Shown: piece by piece, positions 56,834 through 64,000 of the stretch
How the letters are laid out: every line of letters begins with the position of its first letter
Position numbering within the stretch: position 1 is the first letter of the stretch
Assembly (NCBI RefSeq): GCF_004216535.1
Contig: NZ_SGWX01000001.1
Coordinates: 2,480,001 to 2,544,000, forward strand
Length of the DNA stretch: 64,000 nucleotides
Direction of reading: 5' to 3'
From: Xylanimonas ulmi
GTDB taxonomy: Bacteria > Actinomycetota > Actinomycetes > Actinomycetales > Cellulomonadaceae
Program-made: the position numbers and the translations under genes
Notes under the pieces: generated by a model
Databases searched by the model: none
The model's input: only the letters and a program-made list of their open reading frames with translations
What the model was told of the DNA's origin: nothing

Positions 56834-58174
56834 ATGCCCCCACGCATTGCCGGACCCGCGCCTCACCTGCGTCAACGCGTGCTGTTGGTGACTCATCACT
56901 TCACCCCGGAGGCGGGCGCGCCTGTCCGCCGGTGGGAGGCCCTGATCGAGCGGCTGAGCCCGCTGGGGTTCGAGTTCGGGGTGCTCGCGCCGCCGCCGCA
57001 CCACGCCTCCGGCAAGCTCATCGACCCGGCGCCGCAGTACCGTCCGGGCCGCGTCTCCACCGGACCGCGCGGCGAGCGGATCGTGCGGACCTGTTACCGC
57101 GCGCACTCGACCGGGCTGCTGTCGCGGACGCGTGACCAGGTGGTCGCGGCGGCCTCGGCGGTTCCGCTCGGCCTGCGGCACTTCCGCCACAGGTCCACGC
57201 GGCCGCACATCGTGATCGGCACCGTGCCCGGCATCCCGAGCATGTTCGCCGCGTGGGCACTGGCGCGGCTGCTCGGCGCCAAGTACGTCGTCGAGATGCG
57301 TGACGCCTGGCCCGACCTCATCGCCCCGAGCGGGATGCTCGGCACCTCCTCGCGCCTGGGGGTGCGGCGTCGTCTGCGGCTGTTCCTCACACGGATGGCG
57401 CACCGCTCCATCACGCGCCTACAGTCACGCGCCGACCTGGTGGTGACGACGACCGAGACGTTCGGCGCAGTGCTGCGCGAGCGCGGCCAGCGCAGTGTGG
57501 CGGTGGTGCGCAACGGCACGAAACTCCCCATGGCGACGCATGAGTTCGACACGCCACGCGCGGACGCCGGTGCGAGCGACCCCCTCTGCCAGCGCCCCCC
57601 TGACCGCCCCGGCGTCGACCGCCCACTGCGCGCGCTCTATCTCGGCACCATCGGCCGCGCGCAGAGCCTGGACTGCGTCGTCAAGGCCGCGGCGATCGTG
57701 GCGCAGCGCGGCCACAAGCTTGAGGTGCGGATCGTCGGCCGCGGCGCGCACACGGCCCGCGTGCGCCACCTCGCTCGCAGGCTCGAGGCGCCGGTCTCGG
57801 TCGAGACACCCGTCCCCCACGACGAGGCGCTCGAGCTGTACCGCTGGGCGGACACCGCGGTCATCGCGCTGCACGGCTGGGGTCCGTTCGAGTGGACGAT
57901 CCCGTCGAAGGTGTACGAGGTCATGGCCCGTGGCACCACCGTGACTGCGGCGCTGGCGGGGGAGGCGGCGGACCTGGTGCGCGACCACGGCGCCGGCGTC
58001 GTCGTCGAACCCGACAACCCTGAGGCGCTGGCCGGCCTGTGGTGCTCGTGGTGCGAGGCCGGCGCCGTTCCGCCGGTCTCCCCCGACGCCGCACGCTGGG
58101 TCGAGGAGCACGCGACGTGGGACGTGTTGGCCGAGGAGTACGCGCGCGTGCTCGGGGGGCTCGCCGCGTCGTGA
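56834..58174 (+). CDS. Glycosyltransferase family 4 (WcaI/WbuB-like)
   Basis: A 446-residue GT-B enzyme. The opening VLLVTHHFTPEAGAPVRRWEALIERL is the classical acceptor-side loop of GT4 enzymes acting on cell-surface polysaccharides. RVSTGPRGERIVRTCYR and VVEMRDAWPDLIAPSGM follow. The donor-side domain has LGTIGRAQSLDCVVKAA and the motif VPHDEALELYRWADTAVIAL followed by PSKVYEVMARGTTVTAA in place of the usual EX7E region. The ATG at 56834 has ACGGAG upstream and a likely promoter at 56793. Its stop overlaps the next start (GTGA). Confidence 0.88.
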   Translation: MPPRIAGPAPHLRQRVLLVTHHFTPEAGAPVRRWEALIERLSPLGFEFGVLAPPPHHASGKLIDPAPQYRPGRVSTGPRGERIVRTCYRAHSTGLLSRTRDQVVAAASAVPLGLRHFRHRSTRPHIVIGTVPGIPSMFAAWALARLLGAKYVVEMRDAWPDLIAPSGMLGTSSRLGVRRRLRLFLTRMAHRSITRLQSRADLVVTTTETFGAVLRERGQRSVAVVRNGTKLPMATHEFDTPRADAGASDPLCQRPPDRPGVDRPLRALYLGTIGRAQSLDCVVKAAAIVAQRGHKLEVRIVGRGAHTARVRHLARRLEAPVSVETPVPHDEALELYRWADTAVIALHGWGPFEWTIPSKVYEVMARGTTVTAALAGEAADLVRDHGAGVVVEPDNPEALAGLWCSWCEAGAVPPVSPDAARWVEEHATWDVLAEEYARVLGGLAAS

Positions 58175-59658
58175 CCTCACGCCTGACCCGGGCGCGTGAG
58201 CTCGCCCGCAACGCCCGCTTCGCCGCGTCCTTTGTGCTGCACGCCCTGGCCGAGGACCCGATCCGCCTCGCGCGCCTCGCCGCCCGGCGCCTCGCCATCG
58301 CCCGACGCGCCCGCCGCCACCGCCCCACCCCCCACTCGGTGGTTGAGCCTGTCGAAACCACCCCATTGCCGGTGAAACCCGCCGAAACCACCCCACCCCT
58401 CACCGTCCTCCACCACCTGACCAACTCCCTCCCCCACACCCAGTCCGGCTACACCCTGCGCTCGCACGCGATCCTCCGCGCCCAGCAGGACGCCGGCCTC
58501 ACAGTCCACGCCACCACCCGCGCCGGCTACCCGCTGACGATCGGCTCGCTGACCGCCCGCCACATCGACGTCGTCGACCACGTCGCCTACGAACGCCTCA
58601 TTCCGGCGGCGATCCGCCGCGACCCCGCTCGCCGGCTCGCCGACGCCGTCGGCCTGCTCGCGAGCGCCGCCGAACGCGCCGGGGCGCAGGTCATCCACGC
58701 CACCACTCCGGCGACGACGGGCGAGGTGGCGCGCGGCGCCGCCGAACGGCTCGGACTGCCGTGGGTGTACGAGGTGCGCGGGCTGCCCGAGGAGACGTGG
58801 GCGGCGTCGCACGCGACGCCCGAGGAGCGCGCGGCGGCCGAGTCGTCCGCCGAGTACCGCGAGCGCCGCGCCCGCGAGACCGAGCTCGCGCTGGCGGCAG
58901 ACGCCGTCGTGACCCTGAGCGACACGATGCGCGACGAGCTCGTGTCGCGCGGAGTGCCCGCCGAGCGCATTGCCGTGGTCCCCAACGCCGTGCCCACCGC
59001 GTTGCTCGACGCGGAGCACCCGACGATGGCGCAGGCTCGTGCCGCCTTGGGCCTGCCCGTCGAGGGGCTGATGGTCGGGGCCGTGTCGAGCCTGGTGGGC
59101 TACGAAGGCCAGGACACAATCCTGCTGGCGGTCGCCGAGCTGCGCTCACGCGGTCTGGACGCCCGCGCGCTGCTCGTGGGCGACGGGGTGTCCCGACCGG
59201 CGCTCGTCGCGCTCGCCGCCGACCTCGGCCTCACACTCGGGGAGCACGCCATCCTGCCGGGGCGCGTGCCCCCGACGACGGCGGCCACCTACGTGGCCGC
59301 GCTCGACGTCGTCATGGTCCCGCGGCGACCGGACCGCGTGACCCGACTGGTCACGCCGCTCAAACCCGTCGAGGCGATGGCCATCGGGCGACCGGTGGTC
59401 GCGAGCGGCCTGCCCGCTCTCGCCGAGGCGTGTGGCGGGGCCGGGGTGCTGGTCGCCCCCGACGACGTCGCCGCATGGGCGCACGCCGTCGAACGCCTCG
59501 CGAAAGACCCCGCCTATCGGCGCGCCGTCGTGAACGCGGGTACCCACGTGGCACAGGCACGCACGTGGCCGAACCTCATCCCGACGTATCTTGAGGTGTA
59601 TAGCCATGCCAGAGAGGCCAGTCCCGATGATGCACACAGACGCCAGGGCAGTAGATGA
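58171..59658 (+). CDS. Glycosyltransferase family 4 with a repeat-derived insertion
   Basis: A 495-residue GT-B enzyme. GT4 core: LTVLHHLTNSLPHTQSGYTLRSHAIL, WVYEVRGLPEETWAA, SDTMRDELVSRGVPAERIAVVPNAV, VSSLVGYEGQDTILLAVAEL and LTPLKPVEAMAIGRPVVAS with the donor-binding Glu. The GTG start at 58171 overlaps the previous stop. Residues 57-64 (VVEPVETT) are encoded by a copy of the dispersed repeat at 58338-58360; a damaged echo (KPAETTPP, 69-76) follows. The repeat lies between an N-terminal helix and the catalytic core, a place where insertion is tolerated. Base composition is still very GC-rich here (49 of 60 bases at 58801-58860). Confidence 0.86.
   Translation: MTSRLTRARELARNARFAASFVLHALAEDPIRLARLAARRLAIARRARRHRPTPHSVVEPVETTPLPVKPAETTPPLTVLHHLTNSLPHTQSGYTLRSHAILRAQQDAGLTVHATTRAGYPLTIGSLTARHIDVVDHVAYERLIPAAIRRDPARRLADAVGLLASAAERAGAQVIHATTPATTGEVARGAAERLGLPWVYEVRGLPEETWAASHATPEERAAAESSAEYRERRARETELALAADAVVTLSDTMRDELVSRGVPAERIAVVPNAVPTALLDAEHPTMAQARAALGLPVEGLMVGAVSSLVGYEGQDTILLAVAELRSRGLDARALLVGDGVSRPALVALAADLGLTLGEHAILPGRVPPTTAATYVAALDVVMVPRRPDRVTRLVTPLKPVEAMAIGRPVVASGLPALAEACGGAGVLVAPDDVAAWAHAVERLAKDPAYRRAVVNAGTHVAQARTWPNLIPTYLEVYSHAREASPDDAHRRQGSR
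58338..58360. repeat. Dispersed repeat copy inside a glycosyltransferase gene
   Basis: Inverted copy of the word found at 21386-21409 and 43081-43150. It is read in frame and codes for VVEPVETT. The flanking sequence shows a partial second copy at about 58370-58385. Confidence 0.8.
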
Positions 59659-59756
59659 GCCACCGGGACCTGCCGTCTGCGAGAACCAGACAGAACCCAC
59701 GCCTACAAGACGGCTCAGCGCACGAGCCACGGCGCCAGGTACCTAGGATCCTACCG

Positions 59757-60698
59757 ATGACGTTCACACCATCGAGCGCCGCGGGCGCGCGCCAGGAAGG
59801 GTCAGCGCAGGGCGCCGACCTCTACTCCGTGCTGTTCGACAGACGCGACCCCAGCCCTGAGGTGGTCAGTTCGAGCCGCCTAACACGAGTCGGCGCGCGC
59901 CCCCGATTCGGCACCTACCTCAGACAACTATGGCAGCGTCGCCACTTCTTGTGGGCAGAAGCCCGAGGTAAAGTCGCCACAGGAAGCCGTGAAACCCTTC
60001 TAGGGCAAATCTGGCTCGTCCTGACGCCAGTACTGGACGGCCTCGTGTTCTATGTCATCTTCGGACTGGTGCTCAAGGTCGACCGAGGCGTCGAGAACTT
60101 TATTGGATTCCTCGTCATCGGCGTGTTCTTGTTCGGATTCTCTTCACGCGCCATCTCGAACGGCGCAAACGCGATCAGAACAGGACGCAATCTAGTCAAA
60201 GCGTTCCAGTTTCCGAGAGCCTCCCTTCCGATAGCCGTCGTTCTCCGAGAGGTCCTCAACCTCGGAATAGTAATCGCAGCCGCAGGAACGCTACTCGTGA
60301 TTATTCCGCCGACGGAGGCCTGGACGTGGCGCGTCGTCCTTCTTGTGCCAATCCTTCTGCTCCTGATTGTCTTCATAACCGGAGTCGCCCTATTTCTCGC
60401 ACGGATATGTGCCGCCATTCCTGATGTATCCCGCCTAATACGTGTAGGAATGCGTGTTATGATGTGGGGATCTGGAGTGATGTTCCCGCTAACACGATTC
60501 GAGAACCGGCCGACCATGCTCGCTGCCATCGAGTCCAATCCACTCTTTATAGCGATCGACATGGCCCGGTCTGTCGTCCTCTACGGCATCGCCCCACCTT
60601 CTCTCCAATGGAGGGCCATGATCGTTTGGGCCTCGGCATCATTCGCGATTGGCCTACTCTTCTTCTGGAAAGCGGAGGAATCTTATGGCCATACGTGA
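59757..60698 (+). CDS. ABC-2 type polysaccharide exporter permease (Wzm-like)
   Basis: A 313-residue membrane protein with six hydrophobic segments. An N-terminal amphipathic part (RPRFGTYLRQLWQRRHFLWAEARGKVATGSRETLLGQIW) is typical of O-antigen and teichoic acid exporters (Wzm/TagG). PVLDGLVFYVIFGLVL begins the first span. The start is uncertain: ATG 59655 overlaps the preceding stop, but its 34 extra residues look non-coding, so ATG 59757 with AGGATC upstream is preferred. From here base composition drops sharply (29 of 60 at 60421-60480). It pairs with the ATPase gene overlapping its end. Confidence 0.9.
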   Translation: MTFTPSSAAGARQEGSAQGADLYSVLFDRRDPSPEVVSSSRLTRVGARPRFGTYLRQLWQRRHFLWAEARGKVATGSRETLLGQIWLVLTPVLDGLVFYVIFGLVLKVDRGVENFIGFLVIGVFLFGFSSRAISNGANAIRTGRNLVKAFQFPRASLPIAVVLREVLNLGIVIAAAGTLLVIIPPTEAWTWRVVLLVPILLLLIVFITGVALFLARICAAIPDVSRLIRVGMRVMMWGSGVMFPLTRFENRPTMLAAIESNPLFIAIDMARSVVLYGIAPPSLQWRAMIVWASASFAIGLLFFWKAEESYGHT

Positions 60699-61584
60699 TC
60701 CATTTTCCACTGCCACAGTCGCTGTTCAGAATGTCCACGTGCGGTACAGGACACCGTCAGCAGATGTTAACGAGCGACGTCGAGGCGGGCACGCAGCGCA
60801 AGCATTCAGGCGGGCCCTACGCCGCCAACCACACGTGATTGTTCGCGCGCTCACCGGAATCTCCCTCGTCGCGCGTTCTGGAGAGCAGATCGGACTGATC
60901 GGGCAGAACGGTTCGGGAAAGAGCACCCTACTTCGCCTCATCGCGGGACTAGAGCGCCCGGCTCGTGGTCAAGTCTTAGCCGAAAGTACTCCAGTCCTTG
61001 TCGGCGTCAACGCGGCTCTCATCCCTGATCTCTCAGGCATAGAGAATATTCACCTCGGGTGCCTCGCCATGGGAATGACACCCACCCAGGCGCAAGATGC
61101 CGCGCCAGACGTAATCGATTTGGCCAGGCTCGGGAAGTCGATTTACCTGCCGATGCGAACCTATTCCTCAGGCATGAGCGCTCGCCTCCGCTTTGCCATT
61201 GCGACCGCAGCGCGGCCCCGCATACTACTAATCGATGAAGCACTCGCTACGGGTGACGCCGCTTTCAAAGAACGATCTGAGGCACGTATGCAATCAATGC
61301 GCGACCAGGCTGGCACCGTCTTTCTCGTCAGCCATGCTACTCAGACCATCGAGGAGACGTGCACACGAGCCATCTGGCTCAACTATGGCAGACTGGTCCT
61401 CGACGGTCCGGCGCCGAAGGTCGCTCTTCGATATCGGCAGTGGTCGCAAGCTGTTGCGAAGGACAGGACCGAAGAAGCAAAGCGCATTATCGAAAGGTCC
61501 TTCTCTGAACGCGAAGAGACTCGCGTCTATATACAAGAGTGGGATGCGCGTCGCCACATTCGACCGCGCCATGCGGCGAGGTAG
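60685..61584 (+). CDS. ABC transporter ATPase for polysaccharide export (Wzt/TagH-like)
   Basis: A 299-residue ATPase. Walker A GQNGSGKST (73-81), the signature YSSGMSARLRFAIA, Walker B RILLIDEAL and the switch histidine in LVSHATQ are all present. It lacks the long C-terminal carbohydrate-binding domain found in some Wzt proteins, which suggests that chain length or end recognition is not read by this subunit. The ATG at 60685 follows a good GGAGGAA and overlaps the permease gene by 14 bases, so both subunits are co-translated. Confidence 0.92.
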   Translation: MAIRDPFSTATVAVQNVHVRYRTPSADVNERRRGGHAAQAFRRALRRQPHVIVRALTGISLVARSGEQIGLIGQNGSGKSTLLRLIAGLERPARGQVLAESTPVLVGVNAALIPDLSGIENIHLGCLAMGMTPTQAQDAAPDVIDLARLGKSIYLPMRTYSSGMSARLRFAIATAARPRILLIDEALATGDAAFKERSEARMQSMRDQAGTVFLVSHATQTIEETCTRAIWLNYGRLVLDGPAPKVALRYRQWSQAVAKDRTEEAKRIIERSFSEREETRVYIQEWDARRHIRPRHAAR

Positions 61585-61587
61585 ATC

Positions 61588-62172
61588 GTGGTGAGTTCAA
61601 TCGTGATTGACGCCCGTCAACTTCCAAGGCAAGGACGTGCCGACGGTCCCATGTTCGAGCCGTCACGACGGCATCGCCCGGCGCGCGGACGCACCACTCT
61701 AAGGAGCCGCGCTGCCATATGGGACTCCGTTCTATCACGCGATGTATTCCGATACCGTCCCCAACATGAATTTGAACTCGCGGCGAACATCACTCAGCGG
61801 CACGCCATAGACGCATATGGTCGCCTCGTCGGGCCATTAGCGCCAGAAATCCTTATCTATTCTGTGCCGCCCAGGTCGCTGCCTGCGCCGTCCGGTCCGA
61901 CCGGCAAGTCTGGTGGCACGTCGAGTGGCGACTCGGTCCCAATCGAGCTTAGCTACGAGCATCGTGGCGCCAACCCTCTCCCCGCGGTTCAGCCGCGACC
62001 CGGTCCTACACGTTGTGGCGTCCTGCGCTACTACAAAAGCCCCCGCCCAGTGCTATTCAAGTTGCCCTCGAGGCCTCGCCCTCCTGTCATGCCAGGATGG
62101 GGGCAACTCGTTCTGGTCTGTATTGGGTTCCCGCGACGGAGGACTGCGTTGCCGCTGAAGCGACCCGCCTAG
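61588..62172 (+). pseudogene. Doubtful or decayed gene downstream of the exporter
   Basis: An open frame of 194 codons begins with GTG 61588 or 61591 and its first residues (SSIVID, then Ala-Arg) match those of the hydrolase at 63146 (SSIVID, then Glu-Arg). After about ten residues it turns into Arg/Pro-rich sequence with no recognisable domain, and neighbouring frames also hold long partial openings. This looks like a gene whose frame was broken soon after the start, or a recombination scar of a duplicated hydrolase. It could also be a poorly conserved real gene, since the start is only 4 bases after the ATPase stop. Confidence 0.4.
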
Positions 62173-62260
62173 GAGCGGTCGGCGCGATAGGACGCATTGA
62201 AAGTTCGTTTAGATTGAACACTAGTTTATCACAATCGCCCATCGCTCTTTGGAGATCGCC

Positions 62261-63076
62261 TTGAATACCCGGTACTACGGCCACACCAGATTCAGCGCAC
62301 TCATTCCAGGCAGTCGTGCCTGGCTAGTCTCCCCAGACCGCGCGAAGGAGGATGCCTACCGGGAATCCCTCTTCGCGCCGGGTCGACTAGACGCGCGAGC
62401 TTCGATCCTTCTCGACTTCGCAATGCCCATTTACCAGGAGATGTCCGAGGACTTCGACTATCGGCACATAGTTCACTATACCGACAGTCTGCCCGAACCG
62501 TGGAAGTCACGACTGTTTGAGGCGTCTGAGAGGTACCCGGTAATGTTGCTGGACCGCGTTGAGCGGAAGATCGATGCGTCGTCAGTGATAGCCGAGGACT
62601 TGAAGGATCGCGCAGAGAGCTCTCTCGTTGTCCGATTCCGGGTGGATGATGACGACCTGTTGAGCGTGAACTATCTGCACCGCCTAAGCCGATTCGTCAC
62701 CGCGGATCACCTCGGCTGGTCTGTTTCGTTTGGGCGAGGAGTTGGTGCGCTCTTCACCCAGGATCATCACCATGAGTTCAGGATCGTCCACGCGGCCCTT
62801 CCCTCTCAGGGTCAAGCGTATATTGGCAAGTTCGACGCGTTCACGCATGAACTCTGGCTGCCAGAAGCAAACCGCGGCCATCACGTCCAGGATCTCCTTA
62901 CCCCGGTCATTGTCGATTCTCGCCAGATCAATTATCTTCGAACGTATGACGATAATCAAGACTCACTCGTGGGCAAATCGGCGACCGCCTGGAGTCGCCT
63001 TTCCAAGCACCCGCCGCTCACCGACCTCAAGATGCTGTCGCAGGAGTTTCCCACTGTGATCCTGGAGACAGCATAG
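62261..63076 (+). CDS. Putative rhamnosyltransferase-like glycosyltransferase
   Basis: A 271-residue protein matching the putative rhamnosyltransferase family (Pfam Rhamno_transf) in layout: TRFSALIPGSRAWLVSPDRA near the N-terminus, RLDARASILLDFAMPIYQEM, HIVHYTDSLPEPWKSRL and the acidic motif VVRFRVDDDDLLSVNYLHRL, the likely metal and nucleotide site. The TTG at 62261 is preferred as start because GGAG is six bases before it; an in-frame TTG at 62249 lacks a site. Its lower GC content continues that of the exporter genes. Confidence 0.7.
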   Translation: MNTRYYGHTRFSALIPGSRAWLVSPDRAKEDAYRESLFAPGRLDARASILLDFAMPIYQEMSEDFDYRHIVHYTDSLPEPWKSRLFEASERYPVMLLDRVERKIDASSVIAEDLKDRAESSLVVRFRVDDDDLLSVNYLHRLSRFVTADHLGWSVSFGRGVGALFTQDHHHEFRIVHAALPSQGQAYIGKFDAFTHELWLPEANRGHHVQDLLTPVIVDSRQINYLRTYDDNQDSLVGKSATAWSRLSKHPPLTDLKMLSQEFPTVILETA

Positions 63077-63145
63077 CAGTTCGTGCGACTTGTGACCGAT
63101 CGCATTGTTGGCTAGTTTACTATTGGAGATTGAAGGGTTCTGGCA

Positions 63146-64000
63146 TTGTCTAGTATTGTAATTGACGAGCGGCTCGTCTCTTCGACGAACGGGATGGGCG
63201 TGCCGGTGACGGTTCTGGCTCCCGAAGCCTCGTTCTCGCCAAGTCCCGCGAACGGTCCCTCTAGATACGCCCAGTTCCTCCGCCCGGGCTGCCCCCTAGA
63301 AGCACTTCTTATCAACCGTGGATCCGATGTGCTTCTCGTCGGCCTGCATGGCGCTACCGACCGAAGCAAGTATCTACTGCCCCGGTTTGAGTGGCTTCGT
63401 ACGATGCTTGGGATGAGTTTCAATGCGCTTCTCTTGTCTGACCCAGCCCTGCATTTATCCGCGGATCTCGAACTGTCGTGGTATATAGGATGGAAGGGAC
63501 TCAGTCTTCCTCTCGTTGTCTCCGACTGGGTTCGGATCGCAGCAAGTACCCTGGGGGTCGACAAGGTCGTCTTCTTCGGTTCTTCCGGTGGGGGTTTCGC
63601 TGCGATGCAAGTCGCATCACATGTGCCAGGATCGACTGCCGTCGCATTCAACCCTCAGACAAGGATTGATCGCTATTACTCCAGCGCGAAAGGCCGGTTT
63701 CTCAACACCGTGATGGGAAGCGCCGACGGTAAGTGGCCGAGCGACTTGGATTCACAGGACCCTCAGTTCTCACTTGTGGCGCGCTACGCATCGGCGCAAC
63801 CGTGCCAGACCTACTTCTGGCAGAATCGAAACGACCGACATCACGTTGATAATCACTATCTCCCCTTTCGGAGAGAGATTGAGGGCGGTCCGAACAAGTG
63901 CGCGTTTCGCTTTATCGAATATGACGGACCGGCTCGGCATTCCGCACCCACACAGTCTCTCCTTGTCGATGCGATCTCGCAAGCCATAGGTTCGCCGGAG
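63146..64000 (+). CDS. Alpha/beta hydrolase-fold protein of the surface polysaccharide locus (partial)
   Basis: 285 codons, cut by the right edge. The start is TTG at 63146 with AGGG about nine bases upstream. The protein opens SSIVIDERLVSSTNGMGVPV; LLVGLHGATD supplies an oxyanion-type His-Gly motif, and KVVFFGSSGGGFAAMQVA the nucleophile elbow (Gly-Ser-Ser-Gly-Gly). QNRNDRHHVDNHYLPF and a His in YDGPARHSAPT are candidate acid and base residues. Such proteins occur in capsule and glycopolymer clusters, with unproven roles (deacylation or release are possible). Its first residues resemble the start of the broken frame at 61588. Confidence 0.65.
   Translation, partial: MSSIVIDERLVSSTNGMGVPVTVLAPEASFSPSPANGPSRYAQFLRPGCPLEALLINRGSDVLLVGLHGATDRSKYLLPRFEWLRTMLGMSFNALLLSDPALHLSADLELSWYIGWKGLSLPLVVSDWVRIAASTLGVDKVVFFGSSGGGFAAMQVASHVPGSTAVAFNPQTRIDRYYSSAKGRFLNTVMGSADGKWPSDLDSQDPQFSLVARYASAQPCQTYFWQNRNDRHHVDNHYLPFRREIEGGPNKCAFRFIEYDGPARHSAPTQSLLVDAISQAIGSPE

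Overview
This is a chromosomal stretch from a high-GC Gram-positive bacterium of the phylum Actinomycetota, most likely order Micrococcales. That placement is an inference from very GC-rich codons, frequent GTG/TTG starts, several genes with a -10 box directly before the start codon (leaderless mRNAs), a DtxR-type repressor, LytR-CpsA-Psr and NlpC/P60 wall proteins and class F sortases. I cannot name the genus. No rRNA, tRNA, CRISPR array, prophage or insertion sequence was recognised.

The left two thirds (about 0.8-43 kb) is dominated by six separate gene sets, each built around a SipW-type (ER/archaeal Ser-His type) signal peptidase and its own small exported proteins. The cargo N-termini carry a basic patch, a hydrophobic stretch and a conserved tryptophan (Gly-Gly-Ser-Thr-Tyr-Ala-Leu-Trp and variants). 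Sets 1 and 2 (0.8-6.7 kb) include an LPRTG wall-anchored protein. Sets 3 and 4 lie at 16-20 kb. Sets 5 and 6 (27.0-33.2 and 35.4-43.0 kb) are diverged copies of one five-gene operon: a ~1000-residue parallel-beta-helix-like CSLREA-type surface protein, three exported proteins and the peptidase. Set 6 adds an LPRTG protein with an unusual Cys4 tail. Two class F sortases sit as inverted copies around folA-thyA (20.7-23.5 kb), followed by a large membrane-anchored surface protein. The simplest joint reading is a multi-copy surface fibre or coat system; its function cannot be read from sequence.

Between these sets lies a nine-gene minus-strand operon (6.7-15.6 kb). It mixes a complete partner-switching module (SpoIIE-type phosphatase, RsbW-like kinase, two STAS antagonists) with a GlgX-like debranching enzyme, an AGE-family epimerase, a DJ-1/PfpI protein, a tautomerase-like and an NTF2-like protein.

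From 43 to 54 kb come housekeeping genes: universal stress protein, two NlpC/P60 hydrolases each behind a c-di-AMP (ydaO) riboswitch, a DtxR/IdeR regulator, serC, a marR-MFS pair, an AbiEi/DUF559-like gene between two inverted repeats, ugd and wecB.

From 54 kb to the right edge is the start of a cell-surface polysaccharide locus: zinc-finger protein, LCP ligase, two glycosyltransferases, a Wzm/Wzt ABC exporter, a doubtful or decayed gene, a rhamnosyltransferase-like gene and a truncated alpha/beta hydrolase. Base composition drops sharply at about 59.65 kb, suggesting that the exporter block was acquired separately.
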